Below are positions 15,014 through 23,128 of a DNA stretch of 23,128 nt, one piece after another. How positions within the stretch are numbered: position 1 is the stretch's first letter; every line of letters begins with the position of its first letter. The notes beneath the pieces were generated by a model. It was not told the DNA's origin. It made no database searches and saw only the letters and a program-made list of their open reading frames with translations. The stretch comes from an uncultured Bacteroidales bacterium (GTDB lineage Bacteria > Bacteroidota > Bacteroidia > Bacteroidales > P3). The stretch lies in assembly GCA_937910265.1 (NCBI GenBank), contig CALEPD010000051.1, forward strand, positions 1 to 23,128, read 5' to 3'. The position numbers and the translations under genes are program-made.

Positions 15014-15562
15014 ATGAAAGAATTGTCAATGCATGTGTACGATTTGATGGAAAACTCCACCGCCGCCCAGTCCAAAGATGTTTTCTTGACCATCGAAGAT
15101 TCTGTTTCCCGCAACGAATTCCGTTTCACCATCGAGGATAACGGCAAAGGTATGTCGCCCGAGTTTTTGGCCAAGGTGACCGATCCTTACACCACTTCCC
15201 GCACCACACGCAAGGTTGGGTTGGGGTTGCCACTGATTAAGATGAATACCGAAAACTGCGGTGGTGGCATGCATATCGAAAGCCAGCTCGGAAAAGGTAC
15301 CCGTTTGACTTTCTGGTTCCGTCACGACCATTGGGACCGGCCTCCTATGGGTGATCTGACTGGTACTTTGGTGATGCTGTTGTCGCAGCACGAGGACATA
15401 CATATGGTGATAACCTACACAACCGACAGCGGGCAATATGTAATCGATTCGGAGGAACTGAAGGAGGCCCTCGGCGGAATGAGTATGAATGACTTGTCAA
15501 TCATACGGTTTCTGAAGGAAATGGTCGCTGAAAATCTTGCGCAGATCGGCGCAAACGAATAG
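15014..15562 (+). CDS. Stand-alone GHKL (histidine-kinase-like) ATPase without phosphoacceptor domain
   Basis: The 182-residue product, started at ATG 15014, begins MKELSMHVYDLMENSTAA, which supplies the N-box helix (E-N). It then has DNGKGMS (G1 box), DPYTTSRTTRKVGLGLPL (G2 box) and GKGTRLTF (G3). There is no His-containing dimerisation domain, sensor or membrane helix, so it is not a normal sensor kinase. The C-terminal part (DRPPMGDLTGT, then IDSEELKEALGG and a last amphipathic helix) matches what I recall of a small ATP-binding protein family near NADH-dependent [FeFe]-hydrogenase genes in Clostridia and Thermotogae. Here no hydrogenase gene is adjacent. An anti-sigma-factor or regulatory role is possible but unproven. 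The open frame extends back to 14909, but that extension is in the promoter region. Confidence 0.75.
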   Translation: MKELSMHVYDLMENSTAAQSKDVFLTIEDSVSRNEFRFTIEDNGKGMSPEFLAKVTDPYTTSRTTRKVGLGLPLIKMNTENCGGGMHIESQLGKGTRLTFWFRHDHWDRPPMGDLTGTLVMLLSQHEDIHMVITYTTDSGQYVIDSEELKEALGGMSMNDLSIIRFLKEMVAENLAQIGANE

Positions 15563-15583
15563 CGCAGGCGTCTCTCGTGGGTG

Positions 15584-16066
15584 TTATTTCTCAAACTCCA
15601 TGATTTCCAAATTGTCCGGAGTGGGGTTCAGGTCAAATCGAACCAAAGTGCACACACGGTGAAATCCCTGACGTCCAGCTGCGCCTGGATTGATGTGGAG
15701 CAGATTCATCTCCTTGTCGTACATCACTTTCAGTATGTGGCTGTGCCCGCAGACAAATATGTCGGGTTTTTCGGCCTCAAGCAGTTGCTTTATCTTGAAA
15801 TGGTAATGGCCGGGCCAGCCGCCGATATGCGTTAATACAACCTTCTGGTTTTCGCGGTGGAAAATGAGCACTTCATGAGTGTCGTACCGCAAAGGGTACC
15901 CGTCGGTGTTTCCATACACCGCTTTGGTCGGTTTGAATTTCTGCAGCGCTTCCAATACATTTTCTCCAACATCGCCCGCATGCCATATTTCATCACATTC
16001 TGCAAAAAACGAATATACCTGTTCGGGTAAGGTGCCGTGGGTGTCGGAAAGTACGCCTATCTTCAT
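15584..16066 (-). CDS. YfcE-like metallophosphoesterase
   Basis: A small calcineurin-like phosphodiesterase of the YfcE/MJ0936 group (160 residues). It keeps the metal-binding set: DTH at residues 8-10, GD at 31-32, GN at 52-53, H80 in LTHIGG, and GHSH at 107-110. Family members hydrolyse phosphodiesters with Mn2+ or similar metals in vitro; the natural substrate is generally unknown. Its ATG overlaps the TGA of the EamA permease gene by 4 bases, so it is probably translated with that gene. Its 3' end faces the GHKL ATPase with a 21-base gap. Confidence 0.92.
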   Translation of the reverse strand: MKIGVLSDTHGTLPEQVYSFFAECDEIWHAGDVGENVLEALQKFKPTKAVYGNTDGYPLRYDTHEVLIFHRENQKVVLTHIGGWPGHYHFKIKQLLEAEKPDIFVCGHSHILKVMYDKEMNLLHINPGAAGRQGFHRVCTLVRFDLNPTPDNLEIMEFEK

Positions 16067-16986
16067 GATGCTGAATTGTTTGTTGTGCGATGTTTTTGTT
16101 GTGCGATGATTACGCCGCAGATGACGACAACCACGCCGATGACTTTGTTGATTGCAAATTGCTCTTGTCCAATGATGAGGGCGGCAATCAGCGTGAATAT
16201 GGGTATGGTGTTGTTGAATATCGATGCCGAGCTGGCTCCGATATGCTTCACACCGTAGTTGTTGAATGCGTAGGCCAATGTGCTGCAGAATACACCGAGC
16301 GCCAGCACAAGCAGTATCATCTTGGGCGAGTACGACAGCGCCGTCAGTTCACTGCCGTCAATGGCAAGAGTCAGCGGTATATAGTATATCAGTCCCAGCA
16401 GATTTTGGTAGGCGGTGATGGTGAGCGGCTTATACCGCTTTACTATTTTCACAAGCACCAGCATGTAAAGCACCGCAATGAATACCGCGCCTGCCAAAAG
16501 TGCAACACCGATGTACGATTGAGTGAGGTCTGTGCTCAGGCTCCCTGAAAGCATGATGTATATGCCGATGAACGATAGCACAACACCGATAAGTGTGGGC
16601 AACGTTATCTTTTCGCGGTAGGCTATGGCCATTCCGAATGGCACGAAAAGCGGTATGGTGGCAACGATAACCGAGGCAAGACTTCCGTCGACATACTGAA
16701 GTCCGCCAGTCTCGCACAGATTGTATGCGAAAGGTTCGGCGAAGGCAAGCAACAAAAACCATTTGACGTCCCCGCGCTCAATTTTCTCAATCTTTTTCAG
16801 TAGTAACAAAGTGGGGATGAGAGTGACTGTCGCCATCAGTAGCCTGAAGGTGATCAGTATGCTTACTGTTAGATGTGGTTCGCTGAAAAACAGTTCTTTG
16901 GTCAGAATAAAGCTCACTCCCCAGAAGATTGAGGCAAGGCATAGCAAAAGGTAGGCTTTGGGCGTCTTCATCGATGATTTTTCCAT
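16063..16986 (-). CDS. EamA/DMT-family transporter
   Basis: A ten-helix membrane permease of the drug/metabolite transporter superfamily (307 residues). Two tandem EamA domains are visible (about 10-145 and 155-290), the first beginning YLLLCLASIFWGVSFILTKE. The second includes the LALGVFCSTLAYAFNNYGVKHIGAS segment, typical of the inner repeat. Substrates of such proteins range from amino acids to nucleotides and cannot be predicted here. Translation starts at 16986 or more likely at the second Met (16971), since a TATTTTTG box at 17001-17008 (minus) leaves very little leader for the first ATG. It is followed by a coupled phosphoesterase gene. Confidence 0.9.
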   Translation of the reverse strand: MEKSSMKTPKAYLLLCLASIFWGVSFILTKELFFSEPHLTVSILITFRLLMATVTLIPTLLLLKKIEKIERGDVKWFLLLAFAEPFAYNLCETGGLQYVDGSLASVIVATIPLFVPFGMAIAYREKITLPTLIGVVLSFIGIYIMLSGSLSTDLTQSYIGVALLAGAVFIAVLYMLVLVKIVKRYKPLTITAYQNLLGLIYYIPLTLAIDGSELTALSYSPKMILLVLALGVFCSTLAYAFNNYGVKHIGASSASIFNNTIPIFTLIAALIIGQEQFAINKVIGVVVVICGVIIAQQKHRTTNNSAS

Positions 16987-17000
16987 TGTGAAATATTTTG

Positions 17001-17008
17001 CAAAAATA
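17001..17008 (-). promoter_or_regulatory. Promoter -7 box for the EamA transporter gene
   Basis: On the minus strand the sequence reads TATTTTTG, an exact TAnnTTTG match, 14 bases before ATG 16986 and 29 before the alternative ATG at 16971. Confidence 0.5.
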
Positions 17009-17105
17009 CAATAATTTTTTAACGCTATTGCCGTTAATAAACGATAAGCGTAACCCTTGTGGTTGCCATCCCTTTTTGTTTAATTGAAATAATACATAAA
17101 CAATC

Positions 17106-17840
17106 ATGAAAAAAGTTTTATTGGTTATGGCAGCAATGCTGCTTATGGTTGGAGCAAATGCTCAGAATAAATTTCGTGGAATCGTTCAATACAAAATCGA
17201 AAGCACCGGCCAGATGGCAGTAAACATCCCCGAGGAGCAGTCGCAGGTTGAAGTGAAGGTGTTTGAGTCCAAACTGTTGTCCGGTACCACCATGCAAGAT
17301 GGTTTCAAGGTCATGCAGGCCATGGATTTCAGTCAGCTGATTGCTTACATGGCTTCTCAAGGCGTTGAACTGGAAACCTATCAGGGCGATGGCAAATTCT
17401 TGGTCACCAACACATTCACCAAGACTTGGGCCGACAGTTTGCTTCTGGAGGACAAAGACCCCGGACATTTTTATATCGAGTATGTAGAGGGTGAAACCAA
17501 AGAAATATGTGGCTATGAGGCAAAAAAATGCATCATGCACCAATACACCGAAGAGGGTGAGCACAAACCCATCGTTTTCTGGTACACCCCCGAATTGGGT
17601 CCCGAGTATAATATGCTTTTCGGTGTCTGCATCAAAGGCATGCCGCTTCTTTTCTCGGTCGCCGATGCCGAAGGTCACGAGTACACCTATACCTGCACCA
17701 GCATTGTAAAAGGTAAGGTGAAACCCGTCGATATGTTGTTGCCCGCAGGTTATAAAGAGGCTACCGGCGAAGAATGGAGCCTTTTCGAGAGCGAAATGAA
17801 CGATGCCATGGAGCTCTTCCGTGCCATGATGGGTGAGTAA
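17106..17840 (+). CDS. Secreted DUF4412-like protein of unknown function
   Basis: The 244-residue product has a clear signal peptide (MKKVLLVMAAMLLMVGANA, cut before QN) and should be periplasmic or outer-membrane associated. The mature part starts KFRGIVQYKIES. It has a central segment with ICGYEAKKCIMH followed by PIVFWYTPELGPEYNMLF. This 'G-Y-A-K-K ... W-Y-T-P' pattern is typical of the DUF4412/GLPGLI type of Bacteroidota exported proteins, whose function is unknown. The family assignment is by memory and is moderate. There is no lipobox. ftsK follows 35 bases downstream, so the two may be co-transcribed. Confidence 0.7.
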   Translation: MKKVLLVMAAMLLMVGANAQNKFRGIVQYKIESTGQMAVNIPEEQSQVEVKVFESKLLSGTTMQDGFKVMQAMDFSQLIAYMASQGVELETYQGDGKFLVTNTFTKTWADSLLLEDKDPGHFYIEYVEGETKEICGYEAKKCIMHQYTEEGEHKPIVFWYTPELGPEYNMLFGVCIKGMPLLFSVADAEGHEYTYTCTSIVKGKVKPVDMLLPAGYKEATGEEWSLFESEMNDAMELFRAMMGE

Positions 17841-17855
17841 CCATTAGTTTTCTGT

Positions 17856-17863
17856 AATCTTTG
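17856..17863 (+). promoter_or_regulatory. Weak possible promoter box before ftsK
   Basis: AATCTTTG differs from TAnnTTTG at the first base and second position context, but lies 12 bases upstream of the ATG at 17876 in the short gap after the DUF4412-like gene. It could provide an internal ftsK promoter; the evidence is slight. Confidence 0.3.
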
Positions 17864-17875
17864 TATATAAATTTG

Positions 17876-20404
17876 ATGGCAAAAAAATCAAAAAGTCGTT
17901 CCCAGAAGCCAGCCAAGCCCACGCCTCGTTTTGTGGAATGGTGGCGTAGTGTACGCGGCCGCCGCTTGCGTGGCTCGGTCTACATTCTGTTTGCCCTTTT
18001 CATGGCAATCTCGATTGTCTCGTTTTTCTTTACTGGTATGGGACAGTCGCCCGAAACCTACGGCTCCAATTGGCTTGGATCTGTTGGTGGCGCTGTGGCA
18101 GTCTTTTTTGTCAAACGGTTTTTTGGTTTTTTCTCCATCGGATTGGCGTTTCTTCTGTTCGTTTACGGTTCTAAACTCTGGGGCAAGGCCATACTTCCAT
18201 GGAATAAGACTCTATGGTCTACTTTGTTTTGGATATTCTGGGCTTCAACATTCTTCGGCTACATTGCTGAACGGTGGGTCGAAAATCCCAACTTCGACAA
18301 CATTGCCGGTATCGGCGTTGTATTTGCCGCAGTGCTTTATCCGCTGCTCAAGTGGGGCGTTTTTGTGCTCTTGCTTTTTGTGGCTGTTGTTTTCCTCATC
18401 TTTGTGCATCGGATACGTTTCTCTGTGCCCGATGTCAATTTGCCCGACCTGAAGTCCATTCTCCCGAAACGTCAACCCAAAGAGGTTGCCGACATCGCCG
18501 ATCCAATCACACCGAATAATGCGGCAAAAACACCTGTCAACCAACCTTTGGTGCAGGATTTGACCGACCACGATGATGACGACGAATCGTTGCGGACACC
18601 AGGCGACGACCAGCAGCAAACAGTTCCCTTCGACATCGATGACGAGTTTACCCGTTTGGTGGAACGTGTGCAGCAAAAGGATGCCTCCGACCAGGTTGAG
18701 CCTCGGGCTGATGTTGAGTTCGATATTACTGACCCCGATATGGTCGACATGCAGGATGAGACCTTCCCTAAAAACAGCCCTGCTTTTGATGTCGAGTTGG
18801 AAATAGTCGAGTCCAGCAATGTGGCCGACGATATTGTACCTTCCGACGAGGAGTTGCAAATGGACGATTCCGACAGTCGCGTACATTTTGGTATCGACCA
18901 ACTTTATGACCCGCACTTGGACCTCAAGGATTACCAAATGCCTACAACCGACATGCTTGAGGATTGGGAGCAACGCAATGTAAAGGTCAGCCGCGAGGAA
19001 TTGGTTGAAAACAAAGACCGCATCGTTGCCACGCTTCGCGATTACGGCATCGAAATCGAATCCATATCGGCATCTCCGGGCCCTACGGTTACGCTATACG
19101 AAATCAAGCCTGCCCGTGGTGTTCGTATCTCTAAAATAAAGACTTTGGAAGATGATATTGCCCTCAGCCTTGCCGCTTTGGGTATCCGTATCATCGCTCC
19201 CATACCGGGTAAAGGCACTGTGGGCATCGAAGTTCCCAATGCCACCCCACATGTCGTGGCAATGAAAACCATGCTTGAAAGCCCTGCATTCCGCGACAGC
19301 AAGATGGAGTTGCCCATCGCCATCGGCAAAACCATCAACAATGACCCGTTCGTCACCGACTTGGCCAAAATGCCCCACCTCTTGATGGCCGGTGCTACCG
19401 GTACAGGTAAATCTGTTGGCCTCAATGCTGTCATTGCATCTCTGCTCTTCAAGAAACATCCGTCCGAATTGAAGTTTGTTATGGTTGACCCCAAAATGGT
19501 CGAACTGTCACTCTACAGTACCATCGAGCGCCACTATCTGGCCAAAATGCCCGACACAGATGAGGCCATCATCACCGATGTCAAAAAGGTTGTACGCACA
19601 CTCAATTCGCTCTGCCTCGAAATGGACCAGCGATACGATTTGTTGAGGGCTGCCCAGGTGCGCAAAATAACCGAGTACAACGCCAAGTTCATCAACCGTC
19701 GTCTGAATCCTGAAAATGGACACAGATTCCTTCCCTATATTGTATTGGTAATCGACGAGTTTGCCGATTTGATTATGACTGCCGGCAAGGAGATTGAATC
19801 GCCCATATGCCGCCTTGCTCAGCTCGCGCGTGCAGTAGGCATCCACCTTATCATCGCTACTCAGCGTCCTACAACCAATATCATTACCGGTACCATCAAG
19901 GCCAACTTCCCGGCCCGTATAGCTTTCAAGGTGGCTAGTGCAATCGACTCCCGAACCATTCTCGACACCACGGGCGCTCAGCGTCTTATAGGTAGGGGCG
20001 ATATGTTGATTTCGCTTTCGGGCAGCGATCTGGTGCGTCTCCAATGTGCATTGATCGAAACCGAGGAAATCGACCGCGTGGGCAAATTCATCTGCGACCA
20101 ACGCGGTTACCCCGAAGGGTTCTTGTTGCCCGAGTATCTCGATGAGAACGAGGAACCCAATAAGGAATTTGACCCCAAACATAAGGATGAATTCTTCAAT
20201 GACGCAGCTCGCCTTGTTGTGGCAAATCAGTTCGGCTCTACATCGTTGCTCCAGCGCAAACTCAAGTTGGGTTACAACCGTGCCGGACGTATCATTGATC
20301 AGCTCGAAGCAGCCGGCATTGTCGGACCCTATGCGGGGTCCAAGCCCCGCGAGGTGCTGGTCAAGACTGAAATCGAATTGGAGGAAATCCTGAGAAGTCT
20401 ATGA
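17876..20404 (+). CDS. ftsK: FtsK/SpoIIIE DNA translocase
   Basis: FtsK is a septum-located hexameric motor that pumps chromosome ends to the daughter cells and helps dimer resolution. Starting at ATG 17876 it has 842 residues; a TTG at 17861 is in frame but less likely. The N-terminus has a basic stretch and four membrane segments within about 30-185, then a long acidic linker (about 215-340, rich in Asp). The alpha-beta motor has Walker A GATGTGKS (506-513) and Walker B VIDEFADL (D627/E628). The ATQRPTTNIITGTIKANFP segment is characteristic of FtsK. The gamma winged-helix domain (about 765-842, GSTSLLQRKLKLGYNRAGRII) reads DNA polarity signals. Its TGA overlaps the O-methyltransferase ATG. 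All motor motifs are intact. Confidence 0.97.
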   Translation: MAKKSKSRSQKPAKPTPRFVEWWRSVRGRRLRGSVYILFALFMAISIVSFFFTGMGQSPETYGSNWLGSVGGAVAVFFVKRFFGFFSIGLAFLLFVYGSKLWGKAILPWNKTLWSTLFWIFWASTFFGYIAERWVENPNFDNIAGIGVVFAAVLYPLLKWGVFVLLLFVAVVFLIFVHRIRFSVPDVNLPDLKSILPKRQPKEVADIADPITPNNAAKTPVNQPLVQDLTDHDDDDESLRTPGDDQQQTVPFDIDDEFTRLVERVQQKDASDQVEPRADVEFDITDPDMVDMQDETFPKNSPAFDVELEIVESSNVADDIVPSDEELQMDDSDSRVHFGIDQLYDPHLDLKDYQMPTTDMLEDWEQRNVKVSREELVENKDRIVATLRDYGIEIESISASPGPTVTLYEIKPARGVRISKIKTLEDDIALSLAALGIRIIAPIPGKGTVGIEVPNATPHVVAMKTMLESPAFRDSKMELPIAIGKTINNDPFVTDLAKMPHLLMAGATGTGKSVGLNAVIASLLFKKHPSELKFVMVDPKMVELSLYSTIERHYLAKMPDTDEAIITDVKKVVRTLNSLCLEMDQRYDLLRAAQVRKITEYNAKFINRRLNPENGHRFLPYIVLVIDEFADLIMTAGKEIESPICRLAQLARAVGIHLIIATQRPTTNIITGTIKANFPARIAFKVASAIDSRTILDTTGAQRLIGRGDMLISLSGSDLVRLQCALIETEEIDRVGKFICDQRGYPEGFLLPEYLDENEEPNKEFDPKHKDEFFNDAARLVVANQFGSTSLLQRKLKLGYNRAGRIIDQLEAAGIVGPYAGSKPREVLVKTEIELEEILRSL

Positions 20405-21021
20405 TCGACGACTATTGCGCTGCACACACAACTCCGCACGACGATGCCCAGAACCAGGTGTATCGCTCTATCTATCTTCATACCCCGTTGCCGCATATCT
20501 CATCCACCCCTTATCAAGGGAGGCTCTTGAGTATGCTTGTCGCCATGGCGAAACCTCGTGCGGCTGTCGAATTGGGCGTTTTTGGCGCTTATAGCACTAT
20601 TGCCATCGCACGGGCCTTGCCGCAAGGTGCCGTGCTCCATGCCGTCGAGGCTGAAGTTGAGTACAAGCAGATGATTCTCCGTCATTTGCGGCTTGGCGGT
20701 GTCGAAGATCGGGTCAGGTTGTATATCGACGAAGCATTGAAGGCAATACCCAAGCTTCCCGACAATATCGACTTCGCATTTGTTGATGCCGATAAACTCA
20801 ATTACCAAAACTATTTCCATGCACTGCTTCCTAAGATGAATAGGGGAGGGTGGTTGGTTTTTGATAATGTATTGTGGTATGGAAAAGTCGCTTCCGATTC
20901 TTCCAACGACGCCACTTCGATACATTTGCGCCAACTCAATGATTTGATACATTCCGACCCCCGTGTCGAAAATCTGCTGCTTCCCGTCCGCGATGGTTTG
21001 ATGATATGCCGAGTCCTCTGA
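20401..21021 (+). CDS. Class I SAM-dependent O-methyltransferase (family 3 type)
   Basis: A cytoplasmic methyltransferase of the caffeoyl-CoA/catechol O-methyltransferase group (206 residues). It has the SAM-binding motif ELGVFGAYST (about 57-66), an acidic residue in HAVEAE (about 80-85), FVDADKLNY (127-135, Asp residues for the metal and SAM ring) and FDNVLWYGKV (154-163). Bacterial homologues such as YrrM methylate catechol-like compounds or RNA in some cases; the substrate here is unknown. Its ATG overlaps the ftsK TGA (ATGA), so translation is coupled to ftsK, although a functional link to DNA segregation is not obvious. Confidence 0.92.
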   Translation: MIDDYCAAHTTPHDDAQNQVYRSIYLHTPLPHISSTPYQGRLLSMLVAMAKPRAAVELGVFGAYSTIAIARALPQGAVLHAVEAEVEYKQMILRHLRLGGVEDRVRLYIDEALKAIPKLPDNIDFAFVDADKLNYQNYFHALLPKMNRGGWLVFDNVLWYGKVASDSSNDATSIHLRQLNDLIHSDPRVENLLLPVRDGLMICRVL

Positions 21022-21082
21022 TACTGTGTCTCATTGGTTGAATAACCGACTTGGGTAAGATGGTTCAATATGATATACCTGT

Positions 21083-21128
21083 CATTGAATGGGATGTTGT
21101 CGATAAGTTTTGTTTCAATGTTTTTTTT
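21083..21128 (+). terminator. Weak terminator candidate after the O-methyltransferase
   Basis: CATTGAA (21083-21089) pairs with TTCAATG (21114-21120) across a 24-base loop and is followed by eight T. The stem is A/T rich and the loop is large, so confidence is low, but the position fits the end of the ftsK unit. Confidence 0.35.
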
Positions 21129-21255
21129 CAGACTGTTATCTGCTTGGTGTACGGTTTGATGGTATTGAGTGGCATATATTACTCCAAATTATTATTATTG
21201 ATAATATAGTGCTCATTTTAAGTTTTTTTATGTTCTATTTTGGTTTATTTTGGAC

Positions 21256-21263
21256 TATCTTTG
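21256..21263 (+). promoter_or_regulatory. Promoter -7 box for the FN3 surface protein
   Basis: TATCTTTG is an exact TAnnTTTG match, identical to the boxes before rsfS and the C25 protease. A TTTTG lies 13 bases upstream (21238-21242). The ATG is 81 bases downstream of the box. Confidence 0.65.
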
Positions 21264-21344
21264 CATAGTGAAATAATGTGTTTGTGTACCGTTTTTCATG
21301 CCGAATCTATCTGATAATTATCTAATTCAAATAAACTACTATTT

Positions 21345-23128
21345 ATGACAAAAAAACTAAATTTTCTGTTTGTTGTAATGTTTATGTCACTTTTTGGTTC
21401 CGTTGGAGCGCAAAATTTGGGTGATTATACCTTTACCACAGGTACAGATGCAACCAAATGAATCAATGTGTCTGACACTACAAATCTGCTTGCAGGAATA
21501 ACCGGTACAGGTGATTCTTATGCATCTTCTCTACAGGACATCGGATTCGTTTTTAGATTTGCATCCGATGCCTACATTAATTATTCTGTAAACACCGATG
21601 GAAACCTTCGGTTGGGGGATGTTGTAACGGGTACGGGTGCGTATTCTACGCCATTTAGTTCTACCAATTCCAATACCAATAGCCCCAAAATTAATGCTTT
21701 CGGTTGTGATGGTAAGTTTGCCAATGCCGGCAATTATATTCGCACTCAGTTGGTGGGTACAGCTCCTAATCGGGTTCGTGTTGTTGAATATTGCGGTTCA
21801 ACGTATGCCTCTGCTAGTAGCTCTGCGTTAATTCGTTGGCAAGTCCAATTGTACGAAAACGGCAACATTCAGTTGGTGTTTGACTCTGTAGCTCCTACCA
21901 TCGCACCATCTGTTGTGCACCAATGTGGTATGTGTGTTAACTCGTCCGATGGTGTAGTCATCTCTTATAGTGCGGATAATGGCTATTCTGCGTCTGCTTT
22001 TACTGCAGGCTCTTCCTCAACACTTGCTGCCAATAGCTGGTTCGATGCCAATCGTTACTTCCATTTCGAATATCCACAGATCGGTTGTTCTAATCCTGTC
22101 ATGCTCGTTGCCGATACAATTTCTACTAATTCTGCTCATATTTCTTGGCATGAACTTGGCGATGCTATTTCTTGGATTGTTGATTGGGGTGTCGCGGGAT
22201 TCTTGCCGGGTAATAGTATGTCGATGGTTACCTCTGATACGGAGTTGACAATTACTGGATTAAATCCAAATACTGTATATGATGTGTATGTACGTTCTGA
22301 TTGCGGCGATATGCAAAGCGATTCTTCTCATATATCTATACGTACAGAGTGTAGCAGGATATCTACCGACTCATTGCCTTATCTCTATGGATTCGAAGAT
22401 GCGACAGGTTCTGGTCAGGAAAACGATATTTCGCACTGTTGGACCCGTCACGCGTTAAGCACAACTACACGCTATCCATATCCTTCTAATGCAAATGTTC
22501 ATGAGGGCGATTATTCGCTCTTGCTCTATGCAAGCACCAGTATTAGCTCTTGGGCTACTTTGCCGTTGTTCGAAAATGCTGTCAATTCTCTGCAGCTTTC
22601 TTTCTATGCATTTAAAAATAATGCCAACTATGGCCGTTTTTTCGTTGGTGTGATGTCAGATCCTGACGATATTACAACATTCGACACTATCGAAGAGATT
22701 TTTGTCAGTTCAATGAATGTGTGGGAACACATCGAAATCCCGTTGTCTGTTTATGCTGGACAAGGCTCGCATATCGCTTTGTATTGCCCGGCAAATATAA
22801 CTAATAATATTTACATCGATGATATTACGGTCGATCTTATGCCTGATTGTCCGCGTGTGATGCATCTCGATACTTTGAATGTATCCAACACCGAGGCGGA
22901 CATTGTGTGGCGTGAGTCAGGCTCGGCATCCTCATGGTATGTCGAATATGGTGTCTATGGCTTTGTCCGTGGCGAAGGCGAATCAATCGATGTAAGTAGT
23001 TCCAGTGTCCATTTGTCCAACCTCGTCCCGGGTATCGATTATGACGTATATGTAAGTTCCCTATGTCAAAATGGCGATACAAGCAATTCGGTTAAAATCT
23101 CGTTTTCTACACAATGTGGTTTACTCTC
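21345..23128 (+). pseudogene. Large secreted FN3/choice-of-anchor surface protein, interrupted by TGA at codon 39 and cut by the window end
   Basis: ATG 21345 opens a frame with a signal peptide (MTKKLNFLFVVMFMSLFGSV then GAQ). It stops at TGA 21459-21461 and is then open without a stop for 555 further codons to the window edge. The text across the stop is continuous: FTTGTDATK, stop, INVSDTTNLLAG, and a Trp is expected at that place in related proteins as I recall them. After an N-terminal beta-sandwich domain (GNLRLGD ... RWQVQLYENGNIQLVFDS) comes an FN3 module (HISWHELGDAISW to VYDVYVRSDCG), a MAM/choice-of-anchor-J-like domain (GFEDATG ... NIYIDDITVD) and a second FN3 module similar to the first. 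This is the plan of giant Bacteroidota adhesin-like T9SS cargo; the C-terminus is not visible. GTG 21468 is a possible restart, but it would lack a signal peptide. Confidence 0.7.

Larger units (their letters stand above)
21022..21344. other. Intergenic region between the O-methyltransferase and the FN3 protein
   Basis: An A/T-rich 323-base stretch with no convincing ORF. It has a weak terminator candidate (21083-21128) and a promoter box (21256-21263) for the downstream gene, giving a leader of about 75 bases. No copy of the dispersed repeat was seen here. Confidence 0.55.

Noticed and set aside
14956..15174. Upstream extension of the lipoprotein gene to 15174
   Set aside because: It would overlap the divergent ATPase gene and push the lipoprotein signal (SSC lipobox) inside the protein; the start at 14955 gives a normal signal.
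18245..18973. Long minus-strand ORF (242 codons) inside ftsK
   Set aside because: It is antisense to the FtsK membrane and linker region, has no family resemblance, and such shadows arise from the codon pattern of the real gene. The same applies to long ORFs antisense to the DUF4412-like gene (17118-17678) and to the ftsK motor (19508-20182).
21459..21461. TGA read as Trp by an altered genetic code, or as selenocysteine
   Set aside because: TGA is the normal stop of several intact genes in the window, Trp is TGG elsewhere, and there is no selenocysteine-type context or stem-loop seen after this codon.
1..23128. CRISPR array, tRNA/rRNA gene, insertion sequence or prophage
   Set aside because: No spaced short direct repeats, cloverleaf sequence, transposase or phage-like gene was found on reading both strands.

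Overview
The window is a stretch of chromosome from a member of the Bacteroidota, most likely order Bacteroidales. The evidence: TAnnTTTG promoter boxes upstream of six genes, weak Shine-Dalgarno sequences, a gingipain-family (C25) protease ending in a type IX secretion (T9SS) sorting domain, a Bacteroidota-type 466-residue arginine decarboxylase, and the order rsfS-ftsH-cdsA-psd. It is mostly core genome. No tRNA, rRNA, CRISPR array, transposase or phage gene was seen.

Layout. (1) 1-750: the 3' tail of a small membrane protein (DUF4293-like), a bidirectional terminator, tsaE on the minus strand, and a possible 25-residue basic ORF. (2) 777-5934: a five-gene plus-strand operon, rsfS-ftsH-cdsA-psd-rluA-type synthase (ribosome silencing, membrane proteolysis, phosphatidylethanolamine synthesis, rRNA/tRNA pseudouridylation). 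It is bracketed by two diverged copies of a ~185-bp non-coding repeat in the same orientation. (3) 5935-10068: a secreted C25 protease with signal peptide, propeptide, His/Cys catalytic domain, beta-sandwich domains and T9SS C-terminal domain. It is split by a one-base deletion near 8869-8871 and closed by a strong terminator. (4) 10137-11704: arginine decarboxylase with its own promoter and terminator. (5) 11881-14955, minus strand: lipoprotein, initiating sugar-phosphate transferase and FKBP-type lipoprotein, tightly packed. (6) 15014-15562: a GHKL ATPase without a histidine-kinase phosphoacceptor domain, divergent from the lipoprotein. (7) 15584-16986, minus strand: EamA permease coupled by a 4-nt overlap to a YfcE-like phosphodiesterase. 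(8) 17106-21021, plus strand: secreted DUF4412-like protein, FtsK translocase and an O-methyltransferase joined to ftsK by ATGA. (9) 21256-23128: a large secreted FN3/carbohydrate-binding-like protein running off the window and interrupted by a single TGA at codon 39, where Trp is expected.

The least ordinary observations are the repeat pair flanking the rsfS-rluA operon, with a conserved central hairpin and TTCTATA/TATAGAA-like ends, and the fact that both large surface-protein genes are each broken by one lesion while everything else is intact. These may be real lesions or sequencing/assembly errors; the sequence alone cannot decide. TGA ends at least five other genes here, so a changed genetic code is not the explanation.
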